Source: Adineta ricciae (lineage: Eukaryota > Rotifera > Eurotatoria > Adinetida > Adinetidae). From it: DNA of 64,000 nt. This document shows, one piece after another, positions 1-10,975 of this stretch. Each line of letters opens with the position of its first letter. Position 1 is the stretch's first letter. Under the pieces are notes generated by a model. It was not told the origin of the DNA. It made no database searches and worked only from the letters and a program-made list of their open reading frames with translations. The DNA lies in assembly GCA_905250025.1 (NCBI GenBank), contig CAJNOJ010000001.1, forward strand, positions 62,001-126,000, written 5' to 3'. The translations under genes were made by a program, and so were the position numbers.

Positions 1-1335
1 CACGATTCATTGGATCATATGCTTTCTACAAAGAACTACAAGAATATTCTGTCAATGTTAAAGTTATATGCATACAACTAATTCTTCCTTGGAGAGAATG
101 CCGTCATGATTTTCGTCGAATTCAAGAAATTCTCGCTTTTGGGACGCCATCCATTGCTGATCTATTGCTTCCCGTTTTGTCTCACCATGTTCTCCATTTA
201 TATCATGTGCTATAAATTGGCTACTGTGTAAGAAGTATAATAGAATGCATCGGTTTTTACGTACATGGAACAATGATGAACTCTTTTTCGGTTAATTGCT
301 GATCATTATCACGATCTAGGCACATTCGAAAACTGGATTATAAGACTGAGAAGAAACACAAACCTAACTGCGCCATGAGATTATCAGCGATACTTGTTGA
401 TGCTTGACTGACTAATTCGGGATGACGAAATGCAAGAAATTGGTCGATATTAAGATTATCTCCAACGCGCATCCAACGATTACGAATTCTAAGAAGTTCG
501 GCAAGCACTAAAAATATTACACATTCGATAGAAACGATCCGGTTGCTGTGTTTCATTACTGACAATCGAGATCTATTGATTGTGGTGCAGTGTCCATGTC
601 ATATAGATATTTGTCAACAGATACATTTTGATTATGGAGTTTAAGATACAATGCTGCATATTCAGGCCATGTCACTTTTCCTACAATCAAAACAGAATGT
701 GGAATACATGAAACTCTTCTTTTACCGTCGTTGTTCGTATCGATCAGTATGAACAATTGAGCGTTCTTGTCTTTCGCTTCTTTCAGATGATCTTGAACAT
801 TCTTGAACAGATAACTCACCAACTCTTCTCGCGTCACACGCTCATCATGATCAATATCAGCTCTAAACATATCCACATCAAGTCATCTTATCTCATCTCA
901 CAAATAATGAACTCACAGTCGAAAGATTTCTTCCAGCTTCTTATTTCGTTTCATTTCATCGTGTTGAATATTGGACTCGAATAGTTCATGGTTGCCTAAG
1001 AATAGTTCTCGGTGAAACTCAGGATTGACTTTGCCATGTCGATCGAGGGGTAAACCTTCGAGATGGTGATCATCTTTGAGACTATGAATGCCGAAACTTT
1101 TGAGATCTTTTGCTATTTTCGATAGATTGAAATCTTTCGGTATTTGCAGTTTTGCTAATTCCAATGAGAAATTGGCGTATTCTGAATGTATCTTCTTCGA
1201 TGTCGAGTTGATGCTAGTGTTACGTACAATAATATATTTCTCATCAACCGGCAGAGTGGTTACGATAACACCCAAAATCCAAGCTAGGTATACGAGTCCT
1301 ACCAGCATCGATCTGCTTGTACTTAAAAGTAACAA
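1..1335 (-). CDS. SDF4: Cab45/SDF4-like secretory-pathway EF-hand protein, copy A (3' end outside window)
   Basis: CREC-family calcium-binding protein of the ER/Golgi lumen; family members bind calcium and help sort secretory cargo. The first exon (1335-917) encodes a hydrophobic signal sequence and the family block with GFHxE-like 'EFHRELFLGNHELF'. Later exons give EF loops DIDHDERVTREE and DTNNDGKVTWPE, the block 'FLAFRHPE' typical of Cab45, then DRDNDQQLTEKE and DENHDGILSKEE. Introns are about 50 bp GT-AG (the first is 916-863). The reading runs off the left edge at 'KAYDPMNR', so the last exon is missing. The third EF loop is damaged compared with copy B (finding listed). It lies in tandem with copy B on the same strand. 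The family call is strong; the exact paralogue is an inference. Confidence 0.85.
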
Positions 1336-1739
1336 TGCTGTGTCTACTTCTAGTCCAATCTATTAGAATTTGAATACTCATTTAGATCAGTGGTTAACGA
1401 TGCTTGACGTTATGCAAGCTGAATGATAAAAATAAATATTCACAACGAACGTAACGCTACAGTAGATGCAAACAATGTTCGAATCGAGAAAGTTTGTCTC
1501 GGCATACTCCGTTTTGATCGAATGGACAAAAGTAATACTGACTCATTTTATATAGACGTCGCCAGGTAACACATTTTGCACATCAAGGCAGACGAAAATA
1601 GATCGATCTATGTTAGTTATAAAGATAACTTTGATTTTATTCAAACACCGACAATGTGATTCGATTACGAGTGAACATAGCGACGAAATAAATTATTGCG
1701 TATTATGAAAAAACAGAACAAGAAAGGGAAATTTTTCAA
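1336..1739. other. intergenic, 5' flank of SDF4 copy A
   Basis: AT-rich spacer between the two tandem EF-hand genes. It must hold the promoter of copy A and the 3' end signals of copy B. I see no coding exon or clear motif. Confidence 0.5.
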
Positions 1740-3316
1740 TTACATTTCTTCGTGTAACACTTTTTCTGCGTCTAAAAGTCTCATATCAGCAAATGTATCA
1801 GCATGGTTTTGAACTTCATCTAATGATAATGCATTATCGGCTGGCGAATCATCGACTTTTGAAAATAGTTTCTTTATTTGACGATCAATATGGCCCCGGT
1901 TCAATGGATCGTACGCTTTCTACAAAAGATCGACTATTAGTTTGAAAGAAGCAACTAAATTCTTACCAGTAATTCGTCTCTCGTTAACACCCCATCATTG
2001 TCTTCATCAAATTCATGAAACTCGCGCTTCTGCTCTTCTAACCAACGCTTATCCATTTCAGCCCATTCCTTATTATTAGGATCTTCTAAGCCCGATGCTA
2101 AAGAAAGAGGAAAATAGGTTCTTCAGTCGTCCAAAATATTTTCACATACGAGGCAAAAAGGCAAATTCATCGATGGTCAATTTCTGATCTTCATTACGAT
2201 CTAAACACGAGTAAAATACGACACTGTGAGAAAGCGAAGATATCGTTTCTGAAGATAAACAAACCCATCTGCGACATAATATCATCCACAATATGTTTAT
2301 ACGAACGACCCGCTATTTCTGGATGGCGAAATGCGAGAAATTCGTCAAGATTAAGTTCATTGTCAACATCATGATCAGCTTCTGTCCATCGATATCGAAT
2401 TTTAAGAAGTTCACGACGTACTAAAACAAAAAATGAAGTAAATACATGAATCAATGGATACCGAATGTAAGACGTACAGTTACTATCGAATGATTCTTGA
2501 ACAAAATCAATATCATTCAAATCTTTTATATCTGATGCATTCATATGGTGAAATCTGATATACAATGCTGCATATTCAGGCCATGTCACTTTTCCTACAA
2601 TTAAAACAGAATGTGGAATACATGAAACTCTTCTTTTACCGTCGTTATTTGTATCGATCAGTATGAACAATTGAGCGTTCTTGTCTTTCGCTTCTCTCAG
2701 ATGATCTTGAACATTCTTGAACAGATAACTCACCAACTCTTCTCGCGTCACACGCTCATCATGATCAATATCAGCTCTAAACATATCCACATCAAGTCAT
2801 CTTATCTCATCTCATAAATAATGAACTCACAGTCGAAAGATTTCTTCCAGCTTCTTATTTCGTTTCAATTCATCGTGTTGAATATTCGACTCGAATAGTT
2901 CATGGTTGCCTAAGAATAGTTCTCGGTGAAACTCAGGATTGACTTTGCCATGTCGATCGAGGGGTAAACCTTCGAGATGGTGATCATCTTTGAGACTATG
3001 GATGCCGAAACTTTTGAGATCTTTTGCTATTTTCGATAGATTGAAATTTTTTGGACGTTGAATTTTCGGTATTAATAGCGGTACAGGTTCTGCAACTGCC
3101 GCTGGCTGATCGATCCGAGATTCGGAAGTGGTTGAATTTTTTTTAGAAGTCTTTGGAATACTTTGAACATCGGCTTTCTACATAGTGAAAACTTTCTGTA
3201 ACATTTCAGAAGGAAAAAAAGAAGAAAGAACTTACATTTTGAATGACTGGCAAAGCACCTATACCAATAATTATTATTAAAAATAGATGTGAAAGTTTGA
3301 TTAGTATAGATGACAT
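1740..3316 (-). CDS. SDF4: Cab45/SDF4-like EF-hand protein, copy B (complete)
   Basis: Complete neighbour of copy A. The start at 3316 gives a signal peptide (MSSILIKL... followed by LFLIIIIGIGALP), then an intron (donor GTAAGT, acceptor TAG near 3182) and a linker rich in S/T/P. The conserved block EFHRELFLGNHELF follows, then EF loops DIDHDERVTREE, DTNNDGKVTWPE, DHDVDNELNLDE and DEDNDGVLTRDE, and the FLAFRHPE motif. The last exon reads KAYDPLNR ... DAEKVLHEEM and stops at 1740, with the HEE-hydrophobic C-terminus typical of Cab45. It acts in the secretory lumen by family knowledge. The middle 490 bp is nearly identical to copy A, including the introns, while both ends differ. About 370 residues, close to the family norm. 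Confidence 0.88.
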
Positions 3317-3386
3317 TTAATCTACAAATTAATGAAATAAATGATAGATACTTTATTGTTAGATCTTTCAAAAATGAGATAGATTT

Positions 3387-5054
3387 TTATGCATGAACTA
3401 ACTGTTCATCAGTTTCATTCGGTTCAGTATCTAAAATAGGTTGTTCACTTTCATCCACAGGCGTGGCTATGGCTAATTGAGGTGTTCGAGTAATACAAAT
3501 AGCTTGTGTTCTAGAAGGAGAAAAACAACAGTTAGTGATAAATCCCAACAAACATTCGATGATAGTACAAAATGAGAATTAATGCTAGTATTCTTGTGAT
3601 TGCAGCAAAAACGAAGACAAGACCAGGAAAAAAATCAATTGAAGCTTGATAAATTTCCACACATGTAATTGTACCAACTACGACATCGAGATTTTGTATC
3701 AATGCAACAAAACCAAACGCTTTGCCTAAAAAACCATTTATTCTTTCATTGAAAAATTTCAACTAATCGCATCATTTACCTTTATCTTGTTCAGGCACTA
3801 ATCGTGCAATAACAGATCTTAAGCATACGGAAAAATAAATACAAAACATCGAAGATGGAATTGCTACAATGGAAACAATGAGCATCTGTATCTATTGCTG
3901 GTAATTCTCATTGATTTTTTACCTCCGAAAATCATTGCTCTATTATTTCTTGCGAATGCAAATAGAAATGGTCCAACTAAAGAAAGACATAGACCAACAC
4001 AGGCGAGATAAAGATCATTAACATTCCATCGTCGTCTCATTACCGCCAAGATGATCAATGCTAAACAAGTTGCTAACTGTTCAAATGTAAAATATGCTGC
4101 GTAATGTGCGTCATCAAATGACATTTGATGTAAATACAAATAAATAATTGACGACGAGCCCATACGAAAGAGATCATAGAAGAAAAGTGCGATCAAAAGT
4201 ATGAGAAATGATACGAGCAGAGAATTTTGCCTTAAACCAACGAATAAATCATGAGTATCAACTAGAGGACGCATGAGCTTTTGTCGCAAGTTAATCCTTG
4301 ACGCTTGAGCCACTGAACGAGTTCGAAGGAAAACAAGACTAACAATGAGTGTGAGAACAAGAAGAAGAACATGTGTTAGCAAAATATGCCAAATGCGAGC
4401 ATGTACTTCAAAAATAAATGTGCATAGTAAATAACCAATAACAACGCCAATATTCAATGATGCTTCAATCAATGCAATAGTTTGAACTTGTTGGTCTTTG
4501 TCTGTACAAGGATCAGTAGCATAACCAAAACACGATCTAAATTCAACGAAATTAGATTGTATTTTGATGATTTTAATCGCTCACGAAATCAGTATCAATG
4601 CTCCGCCGCCGAAACCATTGACAATGTTAGCAACTAAGTATAAAATTAAACATAATTGCGTGCCTTGATAAAAACTGGCAACCATTATGATTAAACCAGT
4701 CACAACTGCATTACAGATCGTTAAGACAATGGGCAGTTTACGATTTTTTGTATCAGATAAACTTCCATAAATAGGAGAAAGAATACAAGCGATGATTGAG
4801 AATGATAAAGTACCATAGAGAGTCCATTGTGAACTTTCTTTTTGAATTGATTCTTGTAAAGCATGAAATGATTGATTTTGGTCGATCTGAGCACAAAATG
4901 ATGCGTTAGCTCGAAGAAGACATACGGTTGAGTAGATTAATGAGTTTGTCGCACAAACAAATAGGAAAAAAGAGCTTAAATACAGAACGCATATAATACA
5001 AATTGGTAACACAGCACGCCACAAGCCTGATGATGCTGTCGATGGTTCGACCAT
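3387..5054 (-). CDS. Major facilitator transporter, SLC46 (proton-coupled folate transporter-like) family
   Basis: Polytopic carrier of the plasma or lysosomal membrane. Exon 1 (5054 to about 4582) starts MVEPSTASSG, has a long extracellular loop with Cys after the first membrane segment and the MFS loop motif 'YGSLSDTKNRK'. Exon 2 begins near 4536 with CFGYATDPCTDKDQQ and continues 'TIALIEASLNIGVVIG', matching the segment after helix 5 in SLC46 proteins. Further exons supply the second bundle of six helices; the last exon encodes a hydrophilic tail ending EQLVHA and stops at 3387. Known SLC46 members carry folates, heme-like or peptidoglycan-derived molecules; the substrate here cannot be told from sequence. 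Only 70 bp separate its stop from the start of SDF4 copy B on the same strand. Confidence 0.8.
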
Positions 5055-5656
5055 TTTAATTTTACTTATCGATTGATTAGCAACATTGGTACTATATTTG
5101 CAGGTTATGTTTTATGAACTGCGACTAATTTATATTGATCAGATCAACTACAAATGAGAATCAATGGTCGATAGAGGGCAGACATGTTGCAGAGGAGACA
5201 AAATTCTACTTAAAAAATAGATATAATTATGAGTTTTACTTGAAATAGATAGGTGTTCCTACTAAATACTTAACTCAATGATTCTTTTATCGAGATTACG
5301 ATGAAGTTATTTCATATTTAACTGATGTTCATTCCCTTTCATACGTCATGATAAGTAGATTCGAAAATATAAACATGTTTTTTCTCTTCATTTTGGGTGA
5401 AGTAGTATTTTTTCGTATAGAAGTGAGGTAAAAAAGAGCTCTTCGCTGTTCTTCGTAAGGCTTGATTTTGAATTCGATAGTTTTTATTGTGACGTAAAGG
5501 CGGCCAGAGAGACACAGGAACGATTCGTTCTATTACTATGTCGCCCGTCAGTTCACTATTTTGTAGTACGCATAATATTGACCTTTTTCTCTCTTTTTTT
5601 ATTTGGTCAACGATGAACTATTCACTTACGTTGTCCGCACTTACATAAAAAAAAGA
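5055..5656. other. intergenic, divergent promoter region
   Basis: AT-rich spacer between the divergent SLC46-like gene and the Ly6-like gene. Short pyrimidine and A tracts are present. I see no further gene. Confidence 0.5.
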
Positions 5657-6193
5657 ATGACGTATAGAAATACTCTAACATATTTATTCTTTAGTAAGTA
5701 AATTTCAAATACAATTAGTCTTTTAAATCTTCATTTTTTGCATTTATTCAAGTTTACTGCTTCGCAATTCTTCCGCGTTTCATTGATGCATCCGATTGCT
5801 ATTTTTGTCCAAACTGCTTGAATTCTCAACGTGGTGTACGTCTTCCCGCTCGTGCAGACGATTGGTGCTACGTAAGTACAAATTTAGAGGATTATAAAAA
5901 AAAACTTTCGAACATAGTTTTATCTCAATTAGAAAATTGTATGGCGATCCGGTCCTGGGAATCATCAAATGGTCTCACGTGGCGCATCGGCTGACTGTCG
6001 TCAAGATGCATACAACGATCAGAGTATGACGATGCCAAGTATTTTCTCTGGCACTGCTCGGTACTGTTGTCGAGGTCATCTCTGTAATTCGGTACCCAAG
6101 CGTATGGGTTATTCGCGTATACTTCTTTTATTTTTGGTATTTGTACAACTAGGAAAAAATACACTAGGATCTTATTCATACTTATTGTGGTAA
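5657..6193 (+). CDS. Ly6/uPAR (three-finger fold) GPI-anchored surface protein
   Basis: Three exons, 5657-5693, 5753-5871 and 5933-6193, join in frame across GT-AG introns of 59 and 61 bp. The first exon plus the start of the second gives a signal peptide (MTYRNTLTYLFF then IYCFAILPRFIDA). The mature part opens DCYFCPNC and later has C-x-D/R residues and the hallmark 'YCCRGHLCN' (CC-x4-CN), which ends the Ly6/uPAR domain. After it come a short spacer and a hydrophobic tail (RILLLFLVFVQL), as expected for GPI attachment. About 138 residues, a usual size. Only part of it is an open frame in genomic sequence, so it is easily missed. The ligand is unknown; surface location is inferred from signal and tail. 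Confidence 0.8.
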
Positions 6194-7018
6194 AGATCTC
6201 ATCGTTACATTTCTAAGAAGTAGTAGATTGCTAGGTTTTTGGCAAGTTTTTCTTTTTATTTTAAGTAGCAAATATTCGCTCACTTAATTCATAGCATGAA
6301 TTGTACTAAATACAATGCACATACATCTGTATTTTCTGTTTTTTTCTTTTACGTAATGAAATCGAAGAAAGATGTTGTGAAGACAATCTTCGATGAATGT
6401 GTTTACTGCTTTTAAAGTTGGACGAGAATAACAAAGTTCTCTTCTTTTTCTACATCGTCAAGATTAATTCGACGTTGCTTCCTATCAGCTTCGATAAATG
6501 GCTGAGATGGGAGTACAGTACATCATCAGGGTTTCTAACGTTTGATTTCACTGACTGAGCCAAGTCATTCTTGTCTAATACTGATGTCGTCGAAGGCACA
6601 ACAGTACTATTAATATTGGTTAGCTATAAGTATACATTAGATTCCAGCTAAGATATTTGTCAACTAAATCAGCTTACGATTGTTGTTATGAACTCGAATG
6701 AAGAAAAGGTAGAAATACCACTTCGAAAGCTACTTTACCTATCTCACTTTCGCACCTGTACCGAACTTTGGGTTGTCAATAAAAAAAAGCTCGTATCGAT
6801 GCGAAGCGTGATTTCTTAATTCAAAACTGGCAAACTCTCGCCTTGAAATCTTTGCATGTTCAACTGATGTCCATTAAACATAATTACTATCTGTCTGCAT
6901 TCCTCTGCAAGGCAGGTGAGACTACTTTGACGAGTTCTCTTTCTACTGCTACTGCTGCTATAAGTGAACTTTCACAATAAACAACAAAGAAAAAACAGTA
7001 ATCTAGTTCTCACCAGTC
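6194..7018. other. intergenic, no gene recognised
   Basis: About 0.8 kb between the Ly6-like gene and the 3' end of GPCR A. It contains T-rich and A-rich runs. No frame with coding character was found on either strand. Confidence 0.45.
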
Positions 7019-8072
7019 TTATTCAGGTTCGATATTGGAAATGTTCGATGGATTTGAGTTCTCGGCTGTAATTTGATTAGTTTTCATAAGACATGTAGAT
7101 TTTAGTCTTCGCCAGCATTTTTTTTTCAAAGTAAACGCCACTTGACGACGATATCGTGGTGATAAGATCATAAAAACAAAACAACTAAGCTGAAATAAAA
7201 TCGAAATATTCAATACTAATCAAATGAGAAAAGTGAAACATACTAACCGAAATATTTAGCCAATAAAAAGATATAACGATCGCTTGAATCAATCGTGTAA
7301 CTGCATATTGTAATGATTGATCTTGTGTAGTAGGGGTATTAAGTACATAGGTACGAAAAATTGCATATGGTGAAAAAAGAACAACTAACATCGCAACACG
7401 TATGAGAACAAATGCTGTCATCTGTTGATCTAATCGCCGTCGAGCTATCGGAAGTTGTCGACGAACTATACGACGTACATTCCGATATGCTAAAATATTA
7501 AACAATGCCGCAATGCAGATCGGTAATAAACCGATTAAAACTGGATAGAAGAAGTATGTTGAATATCGAAGCCAAATAGGATCTGATATAGTACAGCCTA
7601 ACGAAGGCTGAATATTGAAAGATGTGGTAAATACAATGCTATGTATAAGCCAAATGCATGCAAATATGCCGGTCAGACATTGAGCTAACCGAATTGTACA
7701 TATATTTCGTAAGTTGAATTGATAGTTTGTTGAGAAGAATTGATCACCAGCAGCAAGACATAGTGTATATGATGTAAACAATAATAATAGTTGGGCTGCT
7801 GCGTATCGAGATCGACACCAAATAAGACTTTTTTCAGTAGCGTCATCGCCATATAAATTTATTAAAATATTGATTGCAATAGAGAGAAGTTGATTGAGAA
7901 GATTGGAAATCGATTCAACTGTCAAATAGAAAGCTGATCGATTATTTTGAAAGAGTTTTAACTGAGTAAAGGTAAGAATATTGAGAGTATTACCAATCAC
8001 GCCACTAATGATTGCAATATAACTCGAATAAAGAGAATATTGTATAGAAAACTGTAAGATTGCTGTCGACAT
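7019..8072 (-). CDS. Rhodopsin-like GPCR of a local expanded family (member A)
   Basis: Seven-helix receptor in two exons: 8072-7248 (helices 1 to most of 7) and 7189-7019 (end of helix 7 and cytoplasmic tail). The intron has donor GTTAGT and acceptor TTTCAG. Motifs: GNTLNILTF in helix 1, SLIWCR before helix 3 with the disulfide Cys, 'AAGDQFFSTN' where most class A receptors have DRY, a second-loop Cys (GCTIS), and a very basic third loop AYRNVRRIVRRQLPIARRRL-DQQMTAF. Helix 7 reads into FMILSPRYRRQV; the NPxxY proline is absent. Shares intron site and motifs with five other intact genes in the window. Ligand unknown; resembles peptide-receptor-like orphan receptors. Confidence 0.85.
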
Positions 8073-8844
8073 TAATAATGATTTAATAAAATAGTTGACA
8101 TCATATTTTGTTGTTTTACATCACATCTGACATTAGAATGACATATATGAAAGTTCAATGCACTTTTGTATCCTTTGGAATAAAATGTACATGCTTGGTT
8201 GACGAATTAAATTTTATAAGTAATCCTATTCTCTAATGCAAATTTTGACGCTAATAATTGTTTGAAGAAGATTGACGTTCAGGTTTTTTTTCCTTTTCTT
8301 TATTTCAATCTAAGTGCATTAGCTGACGATCTTTTGCTCGTATTCTCCGGGCAAGATATTGTGTATGAAAAACTGACTCTGTCTTACGAGCAAGACCGTT
8401 TTGTTGTCACTCTTGGCTACAATTTTTATAATAATATATGCTTAACACAGAAGACAAAAAAGTATTGGAGAGTTTTCATGTTAACCATGTTTTGATGGTT
8501 GCATCACAATTTTATCGTAGTATAAATATATATATGCTCTGAAGAATCCGAGAATTGCGTTTCAATTTGATCTAATAACATATCCCACTTTTTTAATTAC
8601 GTTGAAAGTGTGATTCAGTCATTAAAAAACCTTGACAATATGAGATGAAAATAAACTCACATGCACGGAACAATCGAACTAATTATGCATTTACGTATGT
8701 TGATTGAGATAAAAAAAAATCAATATTTACTTGTCGATTTATTTATTTCATTCAGATATATTACAAATAAAGATTATTGAATTCTCCGAAATATACAGAT
8801 TAAATTCAGAATTGTATCGGAATAGTTTTACAAATAAAATGAGA
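8073..8844. other. intergenic, no gene recognised
   Basis: Very AT-rich spacer between GPCR A and the acetyltransferase gene. Two open frames of 60-77 codons exist but show low-complexity, AT-driven residue use and no splice context, so I do not call them genes. Confidence 0.45.
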
Positions 8845-9693
8845 TCATCCACTAGATGCTTGTGGACAACTTTGTTTGTACGAAGTCTCTTCATTATGTG
8901 GAATATTCACTGCACTTGTTGATTGACATGTTGCTGAAGAATTTTTCACGTTTTTCAATTGTAAACTCATGAAAAAAGCATCCTGTGAAGCAAATGTTTG
9001 ATCACCATAATAATATCCAGCGATGTGTTGAATGCAACGCATACCACATTTCAAATATAACGTCAAAGCACTTGCATTTTCTGTGTTCACATGTAATGTA
9101 ACACGAGAAAGATTTGATCTAATTGAATTTTTAATAAATTCATTCAAAAGCTTTGTTCCAAGACCTTTTTGGCGATGCTCTTCCAAAGTGCTCAAAAAAC
9201 AAACATATTCCGAATTATCGTATGCTTCACGATGAGCTAGAAGAAGTGCACTGATCTTGTTCAACCCAAGAGTTGAATTATTTGAGAAGAACGCCAATAT
9301 TGTTGTTCCGCATTGTTGAAGAACATTAAAATAATGTCGTTGTGGTGCATCGAATGATTCCCGAAGATATTGTTCAAGATTTCGGTTAATGAAATTGACT
9401 TGAGCTTGATTAATACCCGCTTTAGGTATCAATTTATACAAACGGTAATCTCTGTGATTACTTACAAATGTATACTGAATATTGGTCGATGTTTCTACGA
9501 ATGAAATTGGTTTCGTTGGTAATCTAAGAGAAGAAGATACAATTGAACCAAGAAAATTTATGCATATACGATTTGTTTACTCCTGCTGTGAAGGTCTTTG
9601 CAAAATACAATTGATAGGTTGAATTGAGATGGTAATGATAGAGAATATTGTAAGAAGGAACGCTGTCATTTGAATATTGATTTTTATGTGCAT
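8845..9693 (-). CDS. GNAT-fold N-acetyltransferase with N-terminal signal/anchor sequence
   Basis: The catalytic part shows the acetyl-CoA loop (R/Q-x-x-G-x-G/A) as 'HRQKGLGTKLLNEFI', then 'RVTLHVNTENASALTLY' and GMRCIQHIAGYYYGD, the layout of Naa50/Naa60-type acetyltransferases. The frame extends upstream of the first internal Leu codon: exon 2 starts about 9526, and exon 1 (start 9693, alternative ATG 9669) encodes a hydrophobic stretch MTAFLLTIFSIITISIQPIN. The junction CAG-GA/GTAAAC ... TCTTAG/A keeps frame. That makes a lumenal, secreted or type II membrane enzyme, unusual for GNATs though some are Golgi or ER linked. The tail after the GNAT domain is Ser/Thr rich. Substrate unknown. Confidence 0.75.
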
Positions 9694-10135
9694 TTTACAG
9701 AGAACAAAAAAAAACAGTCAATGAATGAAACGCCTTTTGCAAAGGATTTAAATATCATAACATCGTACTTTTCATCCGATTAAATGCCAAAATCGATGTT
9801 ACGACAAAGTACATAGTTTCTTACTAATTGAAACGTTCAGTCTAGGAAAGAAGGTTACTCTAACGAGAGATTCTTGTGAAAAGAATTGTTTATTCGAACA
9901 AGTATTTTGGCGTGACTTTTAATATCATGTTCTTGTCTAAGTGTGTTTTTCTTTCTGTGAAAATATGTGTGTATCGAATATTTTTGTGAATGTATTTCTT
10001 TTTCATCTATATCACAGACAAAGTTTCTCTCTTGTGTTATTTCGTTCTTATCTTAGTACTGATGTCACTCAATGATATGTTTATTTCAAGTCTTTTGTAC
10101 ATTCATTCATCACCACTTGCACAAAAGTTTGATCA
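9694..10135. other. intergenic, divergent spacer
   Basis: Spacer of about 440 bp between divergent starts. It includes T-rich stretches and TGTGTG-like runs near 9950. No gene seen. Confidence 0.45.
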
Positions 10136-10483
10136 ATGAGAAGAAAATCTATATTCACGTCGAATATTTCATCGGCATCGACATTGACATCTTACACACC
10201 GGAAACCAAGTCGGATATTATTTCATTTGCCATTGGTAATCCAGCAAATAAAACTGCGGCAAAACTAAGTCAATTTAATGAAGATTTATTAGGTATGGAA
10301 GATGCGAAGTTGTTCACTAAACGACATAACAGTGAATTACAACGTTGTTCGCAGTTCTATTCGTTAGCAAGTCTTTTCCATGAAACAACAACAAAAGATA
10401 AACATCGATTGAATGGAAGAGATGTTCAAAAACTGGCTTCAACTATACGAGGATTTCTTTCACGAATATTTATTTGCACTTAA
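10136..10483 (+). CDS. small unrecognised protein, 115 aa
   Basis: Single open frame from ATG at 10136 with balanced codon use. It is rich in Ser/Thr at the N-terminus (FTSNISSASTLTSYTPETK), then has a charged helical middle (KLSQFNEDLLGMEDAKLFTK) and an end LASTIRGFLSRIFICT. No signal peptide, no membrane segment and no known domain. It stands alone between the acetyltransferase and carbonic anhydrase genes. It could be the first exon of a longer gene, since the last codons turn hydrophobic and AT-rich. Function not known. Confidence 0.4.
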   Translation: MRRKSIFTSNISSASTLTSYTPETKSDIISFAIGNPANKTAAKLSQFNEDLLGMEDAKLFTKRHNSELQRCSQFYSLASLFHETTTKDKHRLNGRDVQKLASTIRGFLSRIFICT

Positions 10484-10975
10484 ATTTAAGTTTTTCAACG
10501 TTTTATCATTAGAATAGAATAATAGTATTCGAAATGTCTGTTGATTGTTTCTTCATGAACCACTGTCAATCCAAATCGTGCTCATTGATGATGGTTCTAT
10601 TAAGGATTATTCGTTGAATAATAGTATAACAAAGAGATTAAATATGAGTAAGACTAAACCATTTGATATTTATACTTATCAAGAAAAAGTACGTAGATCG
10701 AAGTAGGCATGTTGTATCATAAAATGTAGAAACTTAATCGTCTATGTGATGAACGTTGATTTCGGACGACTATGAGTATGGTGTCTAGACATAATTAATA
10801 CTATTTTTCGAAAATCAGTGTTTGGTCAAAATAGAATAACACATTCCTGAGGAATATCGTTTGACGTAGTTTAAGAAACAAAGTATTTTAGATTATATCG
10901 ATCATATTTATAAAAACCGACGACTATTCCAAGTAGCTTGATTAAAAATACAATAGAAAGGTAGATTTTCAACGA
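10484..10975. other. intergenic, no gene recognised
   Basis: About 490 bp of AT-rich sequence between the 3' ends of two convergent genes. Nothing coding seen. Confidence 0.45.

Noticed and set aside
757..1366. Plus-strand open frames over the SDF4 exons
   Set aside because: They are antisense to exons with clear EF-hand content and show no domain of their own.
5780..6179. Minus-strand open frames over the Ly6-like gene
   Set aside because: The plus strand gives a coherent signal peptide, Cys pattern and tail across three in-frame exons; the minus frames do not.
8262..8922. Two plus-strand ORFs of 77 and 63 codons
   Set aside because: AT-driven composition, no splice or domain support; the second overlaps the acetyltransferase gene.
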